NCBI GenBank assembly: GCA_038200275.1
Contig: JBBPYC010000087.1
Coordinates: forward strand, 14,850-78,849
Direction: 5' to 3'
DNA length: 64,000 bases
DNA from: JBBPYC01 sp038200275
GTDB lineage: Bacteria; Pseudomonadota; Gammaproteobacteria; Burkholderiales; Burkholderiaceae_C
The position numbers and the translations under genes were made by a program. The notes beneath the pieces are model-generated. The model was not told the origin of the DNA. It did not search any database and saw only the letters and a list, made by a program, of their open reading frames with translations. This document shows, in pieces, positions 1 to 8,776 of this stretch; position 1 is the stretch's first letter; every line of letters starts with the position of its first letter.

Positions 1-1
1 T

Positions 2-1963
2 GGCACCGGCGACGTGGTGACCACCAGCGGCCTGTGGGGAACCATCCCGGCCGTGGGCGCCGCGCCAGCGCGCGCGCAGACCACCGCCGACATCATCGAT
101 GGGCCCGGCTTCAGTCACGTCAACAGGGTGGTACTGTCATCGCAGAGTGGTGCTGGCATCGACTGGAACTGGGCGTCGCTGTCGACCATCAAGCAAACGC
201 AACTGAACACCAATGGCACCACGATCGATGCGCGCGGCCAAGAGCGGCTCAACTTCCTTCGCGGCGACCGCACCAATGATGGCGCGACGCTGCCCCCGGT
301 GCTACCGGGACCGCCTTCGGGTGGGGTGCCGAGCAATCCGTTTCGCAACCGCGCCTCACGCCACGGCGACATCGTCAACTCCGAAGTCTGGTTCACTCCT
401 GGCCGGCCAGACAGCCCAATTCGCCTAGCCGGCTATGCGGGCTTCCAGACCGCCAATGTCCTGCGCAAGCCGATGCTGTATGTCGGTGCCAACGACGGCA
501 TGCTGCACGGCTTCGACAGCGGCACCGGCATAGAAAAAATTGCCTATGTTCCCGACGGACTGCATGCCAAGACCGCGAAATTGTCTAACGCGAATTATGT
601 GCATGAGTACTTTGTTGATGGTTCGCCATTCACCGCCGACATCTACGACGGAACCAACTGGAAAACCTACTTAGCCGGCTTCCCAGGCCTGGGCGGCAAG
701 GGCTACTTCGTGCTCAACGTGACCGATCCGACGGCCTTTGGTACAGTCGCGGCGAACCAGATCGTGGTGCTTGACAACACCGCCACCGCTGATCCGGATA
801 TCGGCCACATCGTGTCGCAGCCCGTGAAGGACCAGACCGATCCGAAAGTTGCGCTGCAGCTCACGCGTATGAACAACGGGCGCTGGGCGCTGGTAACCGG
901 CAACGGCGCCAATAGCACCAGCGAAAAGGCCGTGCTGCTGCTGCAATTCATCGACCAGGGTAAGGAGCTTGTGAAGATCCCGACCGACAACATCGGCGGC
1001 AACGGCAACGGCTTGTCCGCGCCGCGGCTGGTCGATGTCGACGGCGACCGCATTCCAGACGTCGCATACGCAGGCGACTTGCGCGGCAATCTCTGGAAGT
1101 TCGACCTGACCGACCCGCAGTCTGGGAACTGGAAGGTCGTCGGCTTCGGGAGCACGCCGCCCTCGCCGCCCCTGCCGCTTTACGTTGCGATCGACAGCCT
1201 CGGCAACCGCCAGCCGATCTCGACTGCACCCGGCTGGTTGTTCCATCCCAATGACGGCCTGATGATTGCCGTTGGCACGGGCCGGCATCTGACCGATGGC
1301 GACCGTGTCGACGGCCAAGTGCAATCGCTCTATGGCATTTACGATTCCACCGCAATGTCCCTCGGCGCCACCAACATCACAACCGGTCGGGCGCGGGTCG
1401 TGCTCTCCAACACCAACAACGCTGTGGCAAATCGGACCGCATTGGTCCGGCAGACCATAAGTACTGCTTCGACAGCCAGCACCGATACCGGCAGCGCGCT
1501 ATGGACCGTCACCTCCACCCTGGTGCCCTATACCGGCACCGGCGCGAAGAAAGGTTGGTTTATTGATTTGCCAGTCGCACGGGAACGCGCCTACAAGAGC
1601 ATGGATTGGTTCCGCGGCCGGTTATTCAAGATCCCAACCGGTGTGCCTCCGGTGGGTGGCGACCCAAACGTCGAAACCTGCACGCCAACCTTATCGGCCG
1701 GTGCTCATTTCATGACGGTGCTCGACATCATCAACGGCAGCCCACCGCCTAGCGCCGTATTCGCCTATGGCACGCCGCCCGCTGTCAGCAGCACCGTACC
1801 GAGCCGTGTAAGCGATCCAACCAACGGCACTTCGATCTACCTCAAAACTGTGGATTCGACCGGCGACGAGAAATGCGAAACCGTCAACGGATCTTGCTCA
1901 AGCACTGTGCTGCTGGGCACCCCACCTGCTTTATTGCGTCCGACCTGGCGGCAAGCGCAATGA
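2..1963 (+). CDS. pilY1: PilY1-type pilus assembly/adhesin protein, 3' part (gene starts before the window)
   Basis: The reading frame is open from base 2 and runs into the window edge, so this is the C-terminal ~650 residues of a larger protein. It carries the Neisseria PilC-type beta-propeller: repeated short blades such as MLYVGANDGMLHGFD, and the calcium-binding loop DVDGDRIPDV followed by GDLRGNLWKFDL around residues 340-365 of the visible part. PilY1 proteins sit at the type IV pilus tip and regulate extension and retraction through calcium binding. The stop overlaps the next start as ATGA, and that next gene is a pilin-like protein. This is the fimU-pilV-pilW-pilX-pilY1-pilE arrangement, of which only the end is visible. 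Family call is firm; the N-terminal adhesin part cannot be judged. Confidence 0.9.
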   Translation, partial: GTGDVVTTSGLWGTIPAVGAAPARAQTTADIIDGPGFSHVNRVVLSSQSGAGIDWNWASLSTIKQTQLNTNGTTIDARGQERLNFLRGDRTNDGATLPPVLPGPPSGGVPSNPFRNRASRHGDIVNSEVWFTPGRPDSPIRLAGYAGFQTANVLRKPMLYVGANDGMLHGFDSGTGIEKIAYVPDGLHAKTAKLSNANYVHEYFVDGSPFTADIYDGTNWKTYLAGFPGLGGKGYFVLNVTDPTAFGTVAANQIVVLDNTATADPDIGHIVSQPVKDQTDPKVALQLTRMNNGRWALVTGNGANSTSEKAVLLLQFIDQGKELVKIPTDNIGGNGNGLSAPRLVDVDGDRIPDVAYAGDLRGNLWKFDLTDPQSGNWKVVGFGSTPPSPPLPLYVAIDSLGNRQPISTAPGWLFHPNDGLMIAVGTGRHLTDGDRVDGQVQSLYGIYDSTAMSLGATNITTGRARVVLSNTNNAVANRTALVRQTISTASTASTDTGSALWTVTSTLVPYTGTGAKKGWFIDLPVARERAYKSMDWFRGRLFKIPTGVPPVGGDPNVETCTPTLSAGAHFMTVLDIINGSPPPSAVFAYGTPPAVSSTVPSRVSDPTNGTSIYLKTVDSTGDEKCETVNGSCSSTVLLGTPPALLRPTWRQAQ

Positions 1964-2424
1964 CACCACACGCGATCACCCGCCTGCGTCCAGTGCGAGC
2001 ACGGTTAGCCCCACTTGGGCGCGGCTTTACTTTGATCGAAGTGATGATCGTCGTCGCTATCATTGGCATCCTGGCCGCTGTGGCGTTACCCAGCTACCGG
2101 GAGTACGTGCGCCGCGGCAACCGTGCCGAGGCGCGCGCCGGCCTGCAACAGGCGGCACAGTGGCTGGAGCGAGCAGCGACAGCGACTGGGGCCTATCCGG
2201 ATGGCGTGCTTACGCTGTTTCCGACCAGCCTGACCATCGTTCCCTCGAAAACTTACGTAATCAACTATTTGCCGGGCGGCACCACAGCCAGTTACTCATT
2301 GACGGCAAGCCCGCAGGGCAGCCAACTCGGTGACCGCTGCGGCAATTTTTTGCTAAATCAGACCGGTACGCGTGACATCAGCATTGCCGATGCGACGCTC
2401 AGGGAACAATGCTGGGGCCGCTGA
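1960..2424 (+). CDS. pilE: Type IV minor pilin, PilE family
   Basis: A 154-residue prepilin. The start at 1960 is chosen because it overlaps the pilY1 stop (ATGA), whereas an earlier in-frame codon would lie deep inside pilY1. The leader is unusually long and basic (about 25 residues, many Arg), followed by the PilD cleavage signature G/FTLIEVMIVV with Glu5 and a hydrophobic helix ending in ALPSYREYVRR. The C-terminal region has two cysteines (DRCGNF and REQCWGR) that could form the usual pilin D-loop disulfide. Its position after pilY1 matches the minor pilin PilE, which helps prime pilus assembly, rather than the major pilin. Likely co-transcribed with pilY1. Confidence 0.88.
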   Translation: MTPHAITRLRPVRARLAPLGRGFTLIEVMIVVAIIGILAAVALPSYREYVRRGNRAEARAGLQQAAQWLERAATATGAYPDGVLTLFPTSLTIVPSKTYVINYLPGGTTASYSLTASPQGSQLGDRCGNFLLNQTGTRDISIADATLREQCWGR

Positions 2425-2445
2425 CATAACGATACACTCGCCGCC

Positions 2446-3606
2446 GTGCAACTTCTGCCGTTTCATGCCACGAGCGCTGGCGCTGAACCCGACGCGAACA
2501 TGCGTCTTACACTGGAACTTGCTGCCAAATCCATCGGCAACAGCGAACCAAACCCGCGCGTCGGTTGCGTGCTCGTGGCAACTGAGGGCTGCGCCATCGG
2601 CTGTGGCTGCACGCAGCAGGCCGGCGGACCGCACGCCGAGATCATGGCGCTGCGAGCTACCCAGATTCATGCACTCGCAGTCAAAGGCGCCACTGCCTAC
2701 GTCACTCTCGAGCCCTGCTCCCATCACGGCCGCACTGGCCCCTGCTGCGATGCACTGATCGAAGCCGGCGTCGCAAAAGTTGTCGCCTCCATCGCCGACC
2801 CCAACCCACTTGTTTCAGGCCAAGGTTTCGCCCGCCTGCGCGCTGCCGGCATCGAAGTTGAAGTCGGCCCTGGCGCGGCCGAATCGCGCGAACTCAACAT
2901 CGGGTTTTTCAGCCGCATGCAGCGCGGCACACCGTGGGTGCGCATGAAAATCGCTGCGTCGCTCGACGGGGTAACGGCGCTTGAAAACGGCGTGAGTCAA
3001 TGGATCACCAGTGAAGCCGCCCGGGCCGATGGGCATACATGGCGGCTTCGCGCAGGGGCGATCCTGACGGGGATCGGTACGGTGCTCGAGGACAATCCTT
3101 CGCTCAATGTGCGGCTCGGTGCTGATCAGTCGGCACCGGCGCGACAGCCGCCCCTGGTAATCGTCGACAGCCGGTTGCAGACACCCCTCAATGCCAAGCT
3201 GTGGTCGGTGCCGGATCGAATGGTGATGATCTACACCGGGGTGGATTCGCAGCACCCGAATCACGCACCGCTCAAGGCACTGGGTGCCCGAATTCATCGA
3301 CTTCCGGACTCCAGCAACAAGGTGGATCTGGGTGCGATGCTGCTCGATCTCGCAAAGCGTTACGAGGTCAACGAACTGCACGTCGAAGCCGGCCGCAAAT
3401 TGAATGGATCGCTGCTGCGTATGGGGCTGGTCGACGAATTGCTGCTGTACGTCGCGCCCACACTGATTGGCCAAGGTCAAGGCATCACGAATTTGGGGCC
3501 GATCAATGCGTTGGCGGATGCGCTGCCGCTGACGTTTCATTCGACTGAGATGGTTGGGCCCGATTTGCGCATTGTTGCGCGAATAGCGGGGTGCGATCGG
3601 TTCTGA
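2446..3606 (+). CDS. ribD: Bifunctional riboflavin biosynthesis deaminase/reductase RibD
   Basis: 386 residues, normal length for RibD. The N-terminal deaminase domain has the zinc-binding HAE motif (GPHAEIMAL) and the PCxxxxxxxxC part (LEPCSHHGRTGPCCDA), with the family signature NPRVGCV just before. The C-terminal RibD_C reductase domain begins near MKIAASLDGVTAL and contains LVDELLLYVAPTLIG. It converts 2,5-diamino-6-ribosylamino-pyrimidinone phosphate to the ribitylamino-uracil phosphate in two steps in the cytosol. The GTG at 2446 is used; an internal ATG at 2500 is the alternative and would trim 18 poorly conserved residues. No FMN riboswitch fits in the 21-base gap upstream. Confidence 0.93.
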   Translation: MQLLPFHATSAGAEPDANMRLTLELAAKSIGNSEPNPRVGCVLVATEGCAIGCGCTQQAGGPHAEIMALRATQIHALAVKGATAYVTLEPCSHHGRTGPCCDALIEAGVAKVVASIADPNPLVSGQGFARLRAAGIEVEVGPGAAESRELNIGFFSRMQRGTPWVRMKIAASLDGVTALENGVSQWITSEAARADGHTWRLRAGAILTGIGTVLEDNPSLNVRLGADQSAPARQPPLVIVDSRLQTPLNAKLWSVPDRMVMIYTGVDSQHPNHAPLKALGARIHRLPDSSNKVDLGAMLLDLAKRYEVNELHVEAGRKLNGSLLRMGLVDELLLYVAPTLIGQGQGITNLGPINALADALPLTFHSTEMVGPDLRIVARIAGCDRF

Positions 3607-3610
3607 TTCG

Positions 3611-4786
3611 ATGCTTCGCAGGGGGGTTCACCAGTTCGTGCTGGCCGGGTTGATCAGTTGGTCGCTGAGGTTGGAGGCAGCGCAGACCGGGCTTGGCGCA
3701 TCGCCGCTTCGTCGCGTGCTGTCGGTAGGCCCAGGCCGCGCGATCAAGCGAATTTCGGACGCGGCACGGCTTGCGCGAGACGGCGACTTGATTCAAGTCG
3801 ATGCAGGCGACTATCTGGGCGATGCGGCCGTCTGGCAGCAGCACGACATCCGCATGCAGGCCCTGGGCGGCCGTGTCCGGTTGCTGGCTGCCGGTGCAGC
3901 GGCCGAGGGCAAGGCGATCTGGGTGCTGCGCGGCGGCCAAGTCGTGATGCAAGGCTTTGACTTTTTCGGTTGCAAGGTCGCCTCCGGCAACGGCGCTGGG
4001 GTCCGGCTCGAGACGGGCCGTGCCACGGTTCGCGACTGCGCGTCCATCGGCAACGAAATGGGCTTGCTCACCAACAACGACGCGCACACCACGCTTGACG
4101 TCATCGGCAGCGAATTCGCCCATAACTTCCGGCGCAATGCGCACAACCACAACTTGTATGTCGGTACGATTGCCAAATTGGCCGTGACAGACAGCTATTT
4201 TCATCATGCGCGCACCGGGCATCTGCTGAAGAGCCGTGCAGCCATCAGCGATGTGCGATACAGCCGACTGACCGATGAAGCCACGGGCCACGCAAGCTAT
4301 GAAATCGAATTTCTGAATGGTGGCGAGGTGACTTTGCTTGGCAATTTGATCGCGCAGAGCGTCGGCACGGAAAACAATACCATGATCTCGTTCGGTGCGG
4401 AAGGCTACCGCTGGCCGCGCAATGCGCTGCAAATCAGCAGCAACACGCTGATCGATCATCGCGACGATCCACACGGCGTGCGCGTTTTCGTGGCGCCTGG
4501 CGCGCCGGTCGATTTGCGTGCCGTGAACAATCTGCTGGTGGGCGCCGGTCGATTGTTTGCACAAGGCAGCTTGGCGGGCCGCGCAAATGCACACATCGGG
4601 CTCGATGCGTTTTTGGCGGCGACCGACGCGAATCTGATGCCGGGGCGTGGTGTACCTTTGTTCGACCCAGGCCAGGCCTTGCACGACCCGGGGGCCTTGG
4701 GGTTGCCGCAGCGCGAATACGTCCACCCTCGGCATTCACGGGCACTGACAGCGCCTGCGCATAATCCCGGAGCCATGCAGCAGTAG
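3611..4786 (+). CDS. Secreted or periplasmic right-handed parallel beta-helix protein
   Basis: 391 residues with a short N-terminal hydrophobic stretch (FVLAGLISWSLRLEAA) that looks like a signal peptide. The rest shows the alternating hydrophobic and Asn/Gly pattern of a parallel beta-helix: GDLIQVDAGDY, VLRGGQVVMQGFDFFG, VRDCASIGNEMGLLTNN, SEFAHNFRRNAHNHNLYVG, SNTLIDHRDDP. These folds are typical of polysaccharide lyases and of proteins that bind surface polymers. No catalytic residues could be assigned, so no enzyme activity is claimed. It begins 4 bases after ribD stops and is followed by an asparagine-synthase-like gene. The pairing suggests a cell-surface or polymer-modification role, which is inference. 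Confidence 0.75.
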   Translation: MLRRGVHQFVLAGLISWSLRLEAAQTGLGASPLRRVLSVGPGRAIKRISDAARLARDGDLIQVDAGDYLGDAAVWQQHDIRMQALGGRVRLLAAGAAAEGKAIWVLRGGQVVMQGFDFFGCKVASGNGAGVRLETGRATVRDCASIGNEMGLLTNNDAHTTLDVIGSEFAHNFRRNAHNHNLYVGTIAKLAVTDSYFHHARTGHLLKSRAAISDVRYSRLTDEATGHASYEIEFLNGGEVTLLGNLIAQSVGTENNTMISFGAEGYRWPRNALQISSNTLIDHRDDPHGVRVFVAPGAPVDLRAVNNLLVGAGRLFAQGSLAGRANAHIGLDAFLAATDANLMPGRGVPLFDPGQALHDPGALGLPQREYVHPRHSRALTAPAHNPGAMQQ

Positions 4787-4935
4787 CTGCAGTGGCCGCG
4801 ATTTCTGCGACACCAACGGGACGCGCGGATAAGTCGGCTGCTCAGGCACTCGTTGCTGCGCCCCAGGTGCGGCTGTGACAAGGCCGCCCGTGCTGGTGCG
4901 GTGTCTCTTATCCCCCTCCTGTTTGCGCTTGCCTC

Positions 4936-6618
4936 ATGACCGTGTACGACTCCCCACTTATTCTTGGCTCGCCACGCTTTGCCAGTTCGCAGAAAACGCA
5001 GCCGGCCACTTCCACCGACAATGCCGACCAGGCAGCCGCATGGCGTACGGTCGGGCCGGATCAAGTTGCAACCGTCACAGGCAACTTCGCCGTTGGCATG
5101 CACGAGGCCGATGGTCGCAGCTGGATCGCGGTCGACCGGTTCGGCATCGAGGCGATCTGCTGGCGCGTCGTGGACGGCAAGCTGCGTTTTGCAGCACGCG
5201 CCGATGACTTGGTCGACGGTGACGCCGAGATCGACCCGCAGGCGATCTACGACTATCTGTACTTCCACGTCATCCCGTCACCGCGAACGATTTTCAAGGG
5301 CGTGCATCGGTTGCCGCCCGGTCATGTCGCGGTATTCGAACACGGCGAGGTATTGGTCAAGCCTTACTGGCAGCCGACGTTCGAGGCGCCACGCGAGACC
5401 TCGTTCGATGCGCTGGCCGTCGAATTTCGCCAATTGCTGCGCGATTCGGTTGAGGCCCAGCTCGACGGTAGCAAGCCCGGCTGTTTTCTGTCCGGTGGCA
5501 CCGACAGTTCGACGGTTGCCGGCCTGATCGGTGAGGTCAGCGACCAGCAGGCGGCCACGTTCTCGATCGGTTTCGATGCACAGGGTTACGATGAGATGGC
5601 TTTTGCGCGAATCGCAGCGCAGCAGTTCAAAACCGAGCATCATGAGTACTACGTGACGCCGGATGACTTGGTTCGCAGCATCGCCAAGGTCGCCAGCCAC
5701 TTCGACCAACCATTCGGCAACTCGTCCGCCCTGCCCGCTTATTACTGCGCAAAGATGGCGCATGAGCATGGCATGACCCGATTGTTGGCGGGCGACGGCG
5801 GCGATGAGCTGTTCGGCGGAAACTCCCGCTATGCAAAGGATCGCATCTTCGGCTGGTGGGGTCTGTTGCCAAGCGGTCTGCGCACCGGTGCGCTCGAACC
5901 GCTGCTGGAGGGCCAGCGCGCAAGCGGCATCGGGTTGCTGCGCAAAACCGCGAGCTACGCCGAGCAGGCAAGCGTGCCGATGCCGGACCGCCAGCAGATG
6001 TACAACCTGCTGTTGCGGCTCGGCGCGGACAACGTGCTGACACCCGCGTTGCTTGCCCAAGTCGATCGGACTGCACCGCTTGCGCAGCAGCGCACGGTGT
6101 GGAGCAGCGGTTCGTCGGTCAATGCGAGCGCGTTGAACAAGCAGCTTGCTTACGACTGGCGCTACACGCTTGCTGAGAGCGATTTGCCGAAAGTGCGCGG
6201 CGCCACGCAACTGGCCGGCGTGGGTGTGGGCTACCCGTTGCTGGACGACCGGCTGCTCGCGTTCTCATGCAAATTGCCGGACGCGTACAAGTTGAAGGGC
6301 TTGAAGCTGCGCTGGTTCTTCAAAGAGGCTCTGCGCGGTTTGCTGCCTGAGCAAATTATCAAGAAAAAGAAGCAAGGCTTTGGCTTGCCATTCGGCGTCT
6401 GGGCGAATGGGCACGACGGCCTGAAGGCAATTGCGCGCGAATCGCTACACGGGATTGCTGAACGCGGCGTGGTACGGCGCGATTTCGTCGACGAACTGCT
6501 GAAGAAGCGGCTGCCGGAATATCCAGGCTACTACGGCGAAATGGTCTGGATTTTGATGATGCTGGAGCAGTGGCTGCGTGCGAAAGCGCCGAGTTTCCGT
6601 ATCGATCCCGCTGGCTGA
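4936..6618 (+). CDS. Asparagine-synthase-related protein lacking the N-terminal glutaminase cysteine
   Basis: 560 residues. The C-terminal half is a clear asparagine synthase domain: pyrophosphate-binding loop SGGTDSSTVAG near residue 185, then LLAGDGGDELFGGNSRYA near 285, and the late conserved KKKQGFGLPFG segment. The N-terminal half keeps remnants of the class II glutaminase fold (AVDRFGIEAICW, then IPSPRTIFKGVHRLPPGHV) but does not start with Met-Cys. The glutaminase nucleophile is therefore absent and no ammonia channel from glutamine is expected. Related proteins act as amidotransferase-like or beta-lactam-synthetase-like ligases in polymer gene sets. It follows the beta-helix gene after a 149-base gap. 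The true substrate is unknown. Confidence 0.8.
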   Translation: MTVYDSPLILGSPRFASSQKTQPATSTDNADQAAAWRTVGPDQVATVTGNFAVGMHEADGRSWIAVDRFGIEAICWRVVDGKLRFAARADDLVDGDAEIDPQAIYDYLYFHVIPSPRTIFKGVHRLPPGHVAVFEHGEVLVKPYWQPTFEAPRETSFDALAVEFRQLLRDSVEAQLDGSKPGCFLSGGTDSSTVAGLIGEVSDQQAATFSIGFDAQGYDEMAFARIAAQQFKTEHHEYYVTPDDLVRSIAKVASHFDQPFGNSSALPAYYCAKMAHEHGMTRLLAGDGGDELFGGNSRYAKDRIFGWWGLLPSGLRTGALEPLLEGQRASGIGLLRKTASYAEQASVPMPDRQQMYNLLLRLGADNVLTPALLAQVDRTAPLAQQRTVWSSGSSVNASALNKQLAYDWRYTLAESDLPKVRGATQLAGVGVGYPLLDDRLLAFSCKLPDAYKLKGLKLRWFFKEALRGLLPEQIIKKKKQGFGLPFGVWANGHDGLKAIARESLHGIAERGVVRRDFVDELLKKRLPEYPGYYGEMVWILMMLEQWLRAKAPSFRIDPAG

Positions 6619-6627
6619 AAAGTAGAT

Positions 6628-6945
6628 TCAGCGCGGTAGATCGCGCGCTTCCACATCAACCACGTCAGCGGTCTGGCCGCGCGAGCTGCCCGCGCGGACG
6701 GCTTCGTCCCGCCGACGGCTAAACACTGCACCGAAGCGATTGCCGTCGCGCATCGCGCGCCACCGACTCCAGAGTTCAAACGCCTGCGGTTTGCGGCCGG
6801 TCAACAGTGCGCTGACCACGCCGAATGCAACGATCAACAGCATCGCAACGAACAGGCTGGCCGCAACCACACCGCCAACGACCAGCAGCCCCAGGCCAAT
6901 GGCGGCACCGCCCAACATACGCAAAAAAATCGGGATTTGGTTCAT
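6628..6945 (-). CDS. Small membrane protein of unknown function
   Basis: 105 residues counted from the Met of MNQIPIFLRMLG; an upstream in-frame start at 7029 would add 28 residues that do not look like protein. There is one long hydrophobic region (IGLGLLVVGGVVAASLFVAMLLIVAFGVVSALL, roughly residues 12-45) that could be one or two membrane helices, followed by a basic cytoplasmic-type tail ending in DVEARDLPR. It is convergent with the asparagine-synthase-like gene, 9 bases from its stop. No family was recognised. The reading frame has the codon pattern of its neighbours, which supports it being real. Confidence 0.55.
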   Translation of the reverse strand: MNQIPIFLRMLGGAAIGLGLLVVGGVVAASLFVAMLLIVAFGVVSALLTGRKPQAFELWSRWRAMRDGNRFGAVFSRRRDEAVRAGSSRGQTADVVDVEARDLPR

Positions 6946-7210
6946 CTTCGGCCGCGCACCGAAACGGCGCCGGTCCCAGGTAATGTTTAGGTAACTCACC
7001 ATCCTACAACTGTGGGCGCGGCGAATCATTTCAAGTCAGTAACCCGCGCAGGCAGCAAGGTTCAATCGCCCTGTTGCTATGGATTGCGTAGCGTCCCAGC
7101 AAGCTGTAGCGCCCATTCATTGCGGCTACACTGGTTCTTCATCGCGGCGGAAGCAACGCGCCGCGGATGATTCATGCAACCCGATTTTTTATACGGAGAC
7201 CACCCGCACC

Positions 7211-7417
7211 ATGTCCACCCACATCTACAAAATGCTTGAGCTCACCGGCTCGTCACCGAACTCCATCGAAGACGCAGTAAAAGGCGCTATCGAGAAAGCC
7301 AGTCAGAGCGTGCGCAACATTCACTGGTTCGAAGTGGTGGAAACACGCGGTCATGTGACCGACGGCAAAGTCGCCCATTGGCAGGTCACGATCAAGTGCG
7401 GCTTCACGCTCGAATAG
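7211..7417 (+). CDS. Dodecin, flavin-binding storage protein
   Basis: 68 residues, the standard dodecin length. It starts MSTHIYKMLELTGSS and carries the flavin-stacking Trp (HWFEVVETRG) and the conserved WQVTIKCGFTLE tail with its Gln. Dodecins form hollow dodecamers that bind FMN, FAD or riboflavin breakdown products and buffer free flavin in the cytosol. The ATG at 7211 is preceded by GGAG at a suitable distance. It lies about 3.6 kb downstream of ribD, but the two are not in one operon. It is convergent with the lipoprotein gene on the other side. Confidence 0.93.
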   Translation: MSTHIYKMLELTGSSPNSIEDAVKGAIEKASQSVRNIHWFEVVETRGHVTDGKVAHWQVTIKCGFTLE

Positions 7418-7504
7418 GCACCACATCCTGATCATCGAGTTCGCCGACATCCGCATCCGGGCTGGCGAGTAGCAACGACCTGAAAGTTTCCCGGTCGCGT
7501 TCTC

Positions 7505-8410
7505 TCAACGGATCGTGGGGCCGATCGGTTGCGTGCCTGGCGCCGGTGCCTGCCCCGGGTACGTTGTGGGATAGACCGGCCGCGGTGGCTGGACCGGAGA
7601 CTGGGACGGATAGGCCGATTGCGGCGCCTGAACTGGGTACTGGGCCGGGTACTGAGCCGGATATGCAGACTGCGGTGCCTGCACCGGCTGCGTGGTCGGG
7701 TATGTGGCTGGCGCCTGCACCGGTTGCTGGTTCACCGGATATGAGGTTGCGCCTTGCGACACCGCTCGCTCGGCCAAGAACATTTCGACGCGGCGATTCT
7801 CTGCGCGGCCTTGCGTCGTGCGGTTGTCTGCCACCGGCTGCCGATCGCCGGCACCGCTGATGGCAACCTGCTGCGGATTCACACCGCGGGCCGCCAGATA
7901 GTCGCGCACGCTCTGCGCGCGCTGCACCGACAACGGATCGTTGATTGCATCGGTACCGGTATTGTCGGTATGGCCGATCACCCGAATCTCGGTGTTGGGC
8001 TGGTTCGCCACACCGTATGCAAACTGGTCAAGCACCGGCCGCATGTTGGGCCGAATCACGGCGCTGTTGGTATCGAACGACACGTCGCTCGGGATGTTCA
8101 CCTTGAGCTGGTTGTCGGGAGTTTGCGTCACGGCGATGCCGGTGCCGACCGTGGCCTGCTCCATGGAGGCCTTCTTCTGCTGCATGTACTGCGACCACGC
8201 ATAGCCGCCGAGTGCTCCGACGCCCGCGCCGATTGCGGCACCCGTCGCGTTGCGGCCGATTGCGGCACCGCCGAGCGCGCCGACACCGGCGCCGATTGCC
8301 GAGTTGCGCCCGGTCTCATTCATCCCCGCGCAGCCAGCAAGCGTCGCGGCTGCAAGGCAAGCTGCGCCGATCAACGGACGGGCCGTTGCGAATGATTGAA
8401 TCGATTTCAT
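7505..8410 (-). CDS. OmpA-family peptidoglycan-associated lipoprotein with glycine zipper and Pro/Gln/Tyr-rich tail
   Basis: 301 residues. The N-terminal signal ends in a lipobox (ATLAGC), so the mature protein should be lipid-anchored in the outer membrane. Next comes a glycine-zipper segment with repeated GAGVGALGG (residues ~38-68), then an OmpA C-terminal domain (DVSFDTNSAVIRPNM ... VIGHTDNTG ... LSVQRAQSVRDYL ... GRAENRRVEMFL) that binds peptidoglycan. The last ~80 residues are a low-complexity tail with repeats of PVQAP, QSAYP and PAQYP, unusual for this family and probably disordered. The gene is divergent from the FAH-family hydrolase. Start at 8410 fits the signal peptide. Confidence 0.9.
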   Translation of the reverse strand: MKSIQSFATARPLIGAACLAAATLAGCAGMNETGRNSAIGAGVGALGGAAIGRNATGAAIGAGVGALGGYAWSQYMQQKKASMEQATVGTGIAVTQTPDNQLKVNIPSDVSFDTNSAVIRPNMRPVLDQFAYGVANQPNTEIRVIGHTDNTGTDAINDPLSVQRAQSVRDYLAARGVNPQQVAISGAGDRQPVADNRTTQGRAENRRVEMFLAERAVSQGATSYPVNQQPVQAPATYPTTQPVQAPQSAYPAQYPAQYPVQAPQSAYPSQSPVQPPRPVYPTTYPGQAPAPGTQPIGPTIR

Positions 8411-8776
8411 GGTGGTCTTGCCTTTTTAAATTGAATGGGTCTGAAGGTTGCACTGGCTTGCCGCCGGGAGATCGACACCGCGGCTGCGCAGATCGGCCGG
8501 GTCATATCAACCCGATGACTGCCAGGAGGCTTGCTTCAACTGTAGCAAGCGGCGGACTGCGCCAGGGTAACGATTGGGTAAACGCCTGCAGTGAAGCGGG
8601 AACGCATCGGCCGTACCGGTCTGCGTACAGTCGCGGCCAAGCGCTCGGCAAGTCGTATTTGGCCGTGGCACACTGCAGCTCTTGTATCAGCGCGCTGCCG
8701 TGTGGCCGCGCAAAAAAAACGGCCATGAAATCAATCGACTGATCTCAGCGGCCCATCAGCGAAAGGTCTGCGTCCC
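8411..8776. other. Divergent intergenic region, 366 bases
   Basis: No convincing gene is seen here between the divergent lipoprotein and FAH-family genes. It must hold both promoters, but no confident -35/-10 pair was recognised. A 7-bp inverted repeat (GCTTGCT at 8529-8535 with AGCAAGC at 8544-8550) could form a small hairpin without a T tract. Short frames on both strands have no recognisable sequence. Confidence 0.4.

Noticed and set aside
2425..2445. FMN riboswitch before ribD
   Set aside because: Only 21 bases separate pilE and ribD, too short for the element.
3503..4735. Minus-strand open frame opposite the beta-helix gene
   Set aside because: The plus-strand frame has a signal peptide and periodic beta-helix pattern; the minus frame is Gln/Arg/His-rich and featureless.
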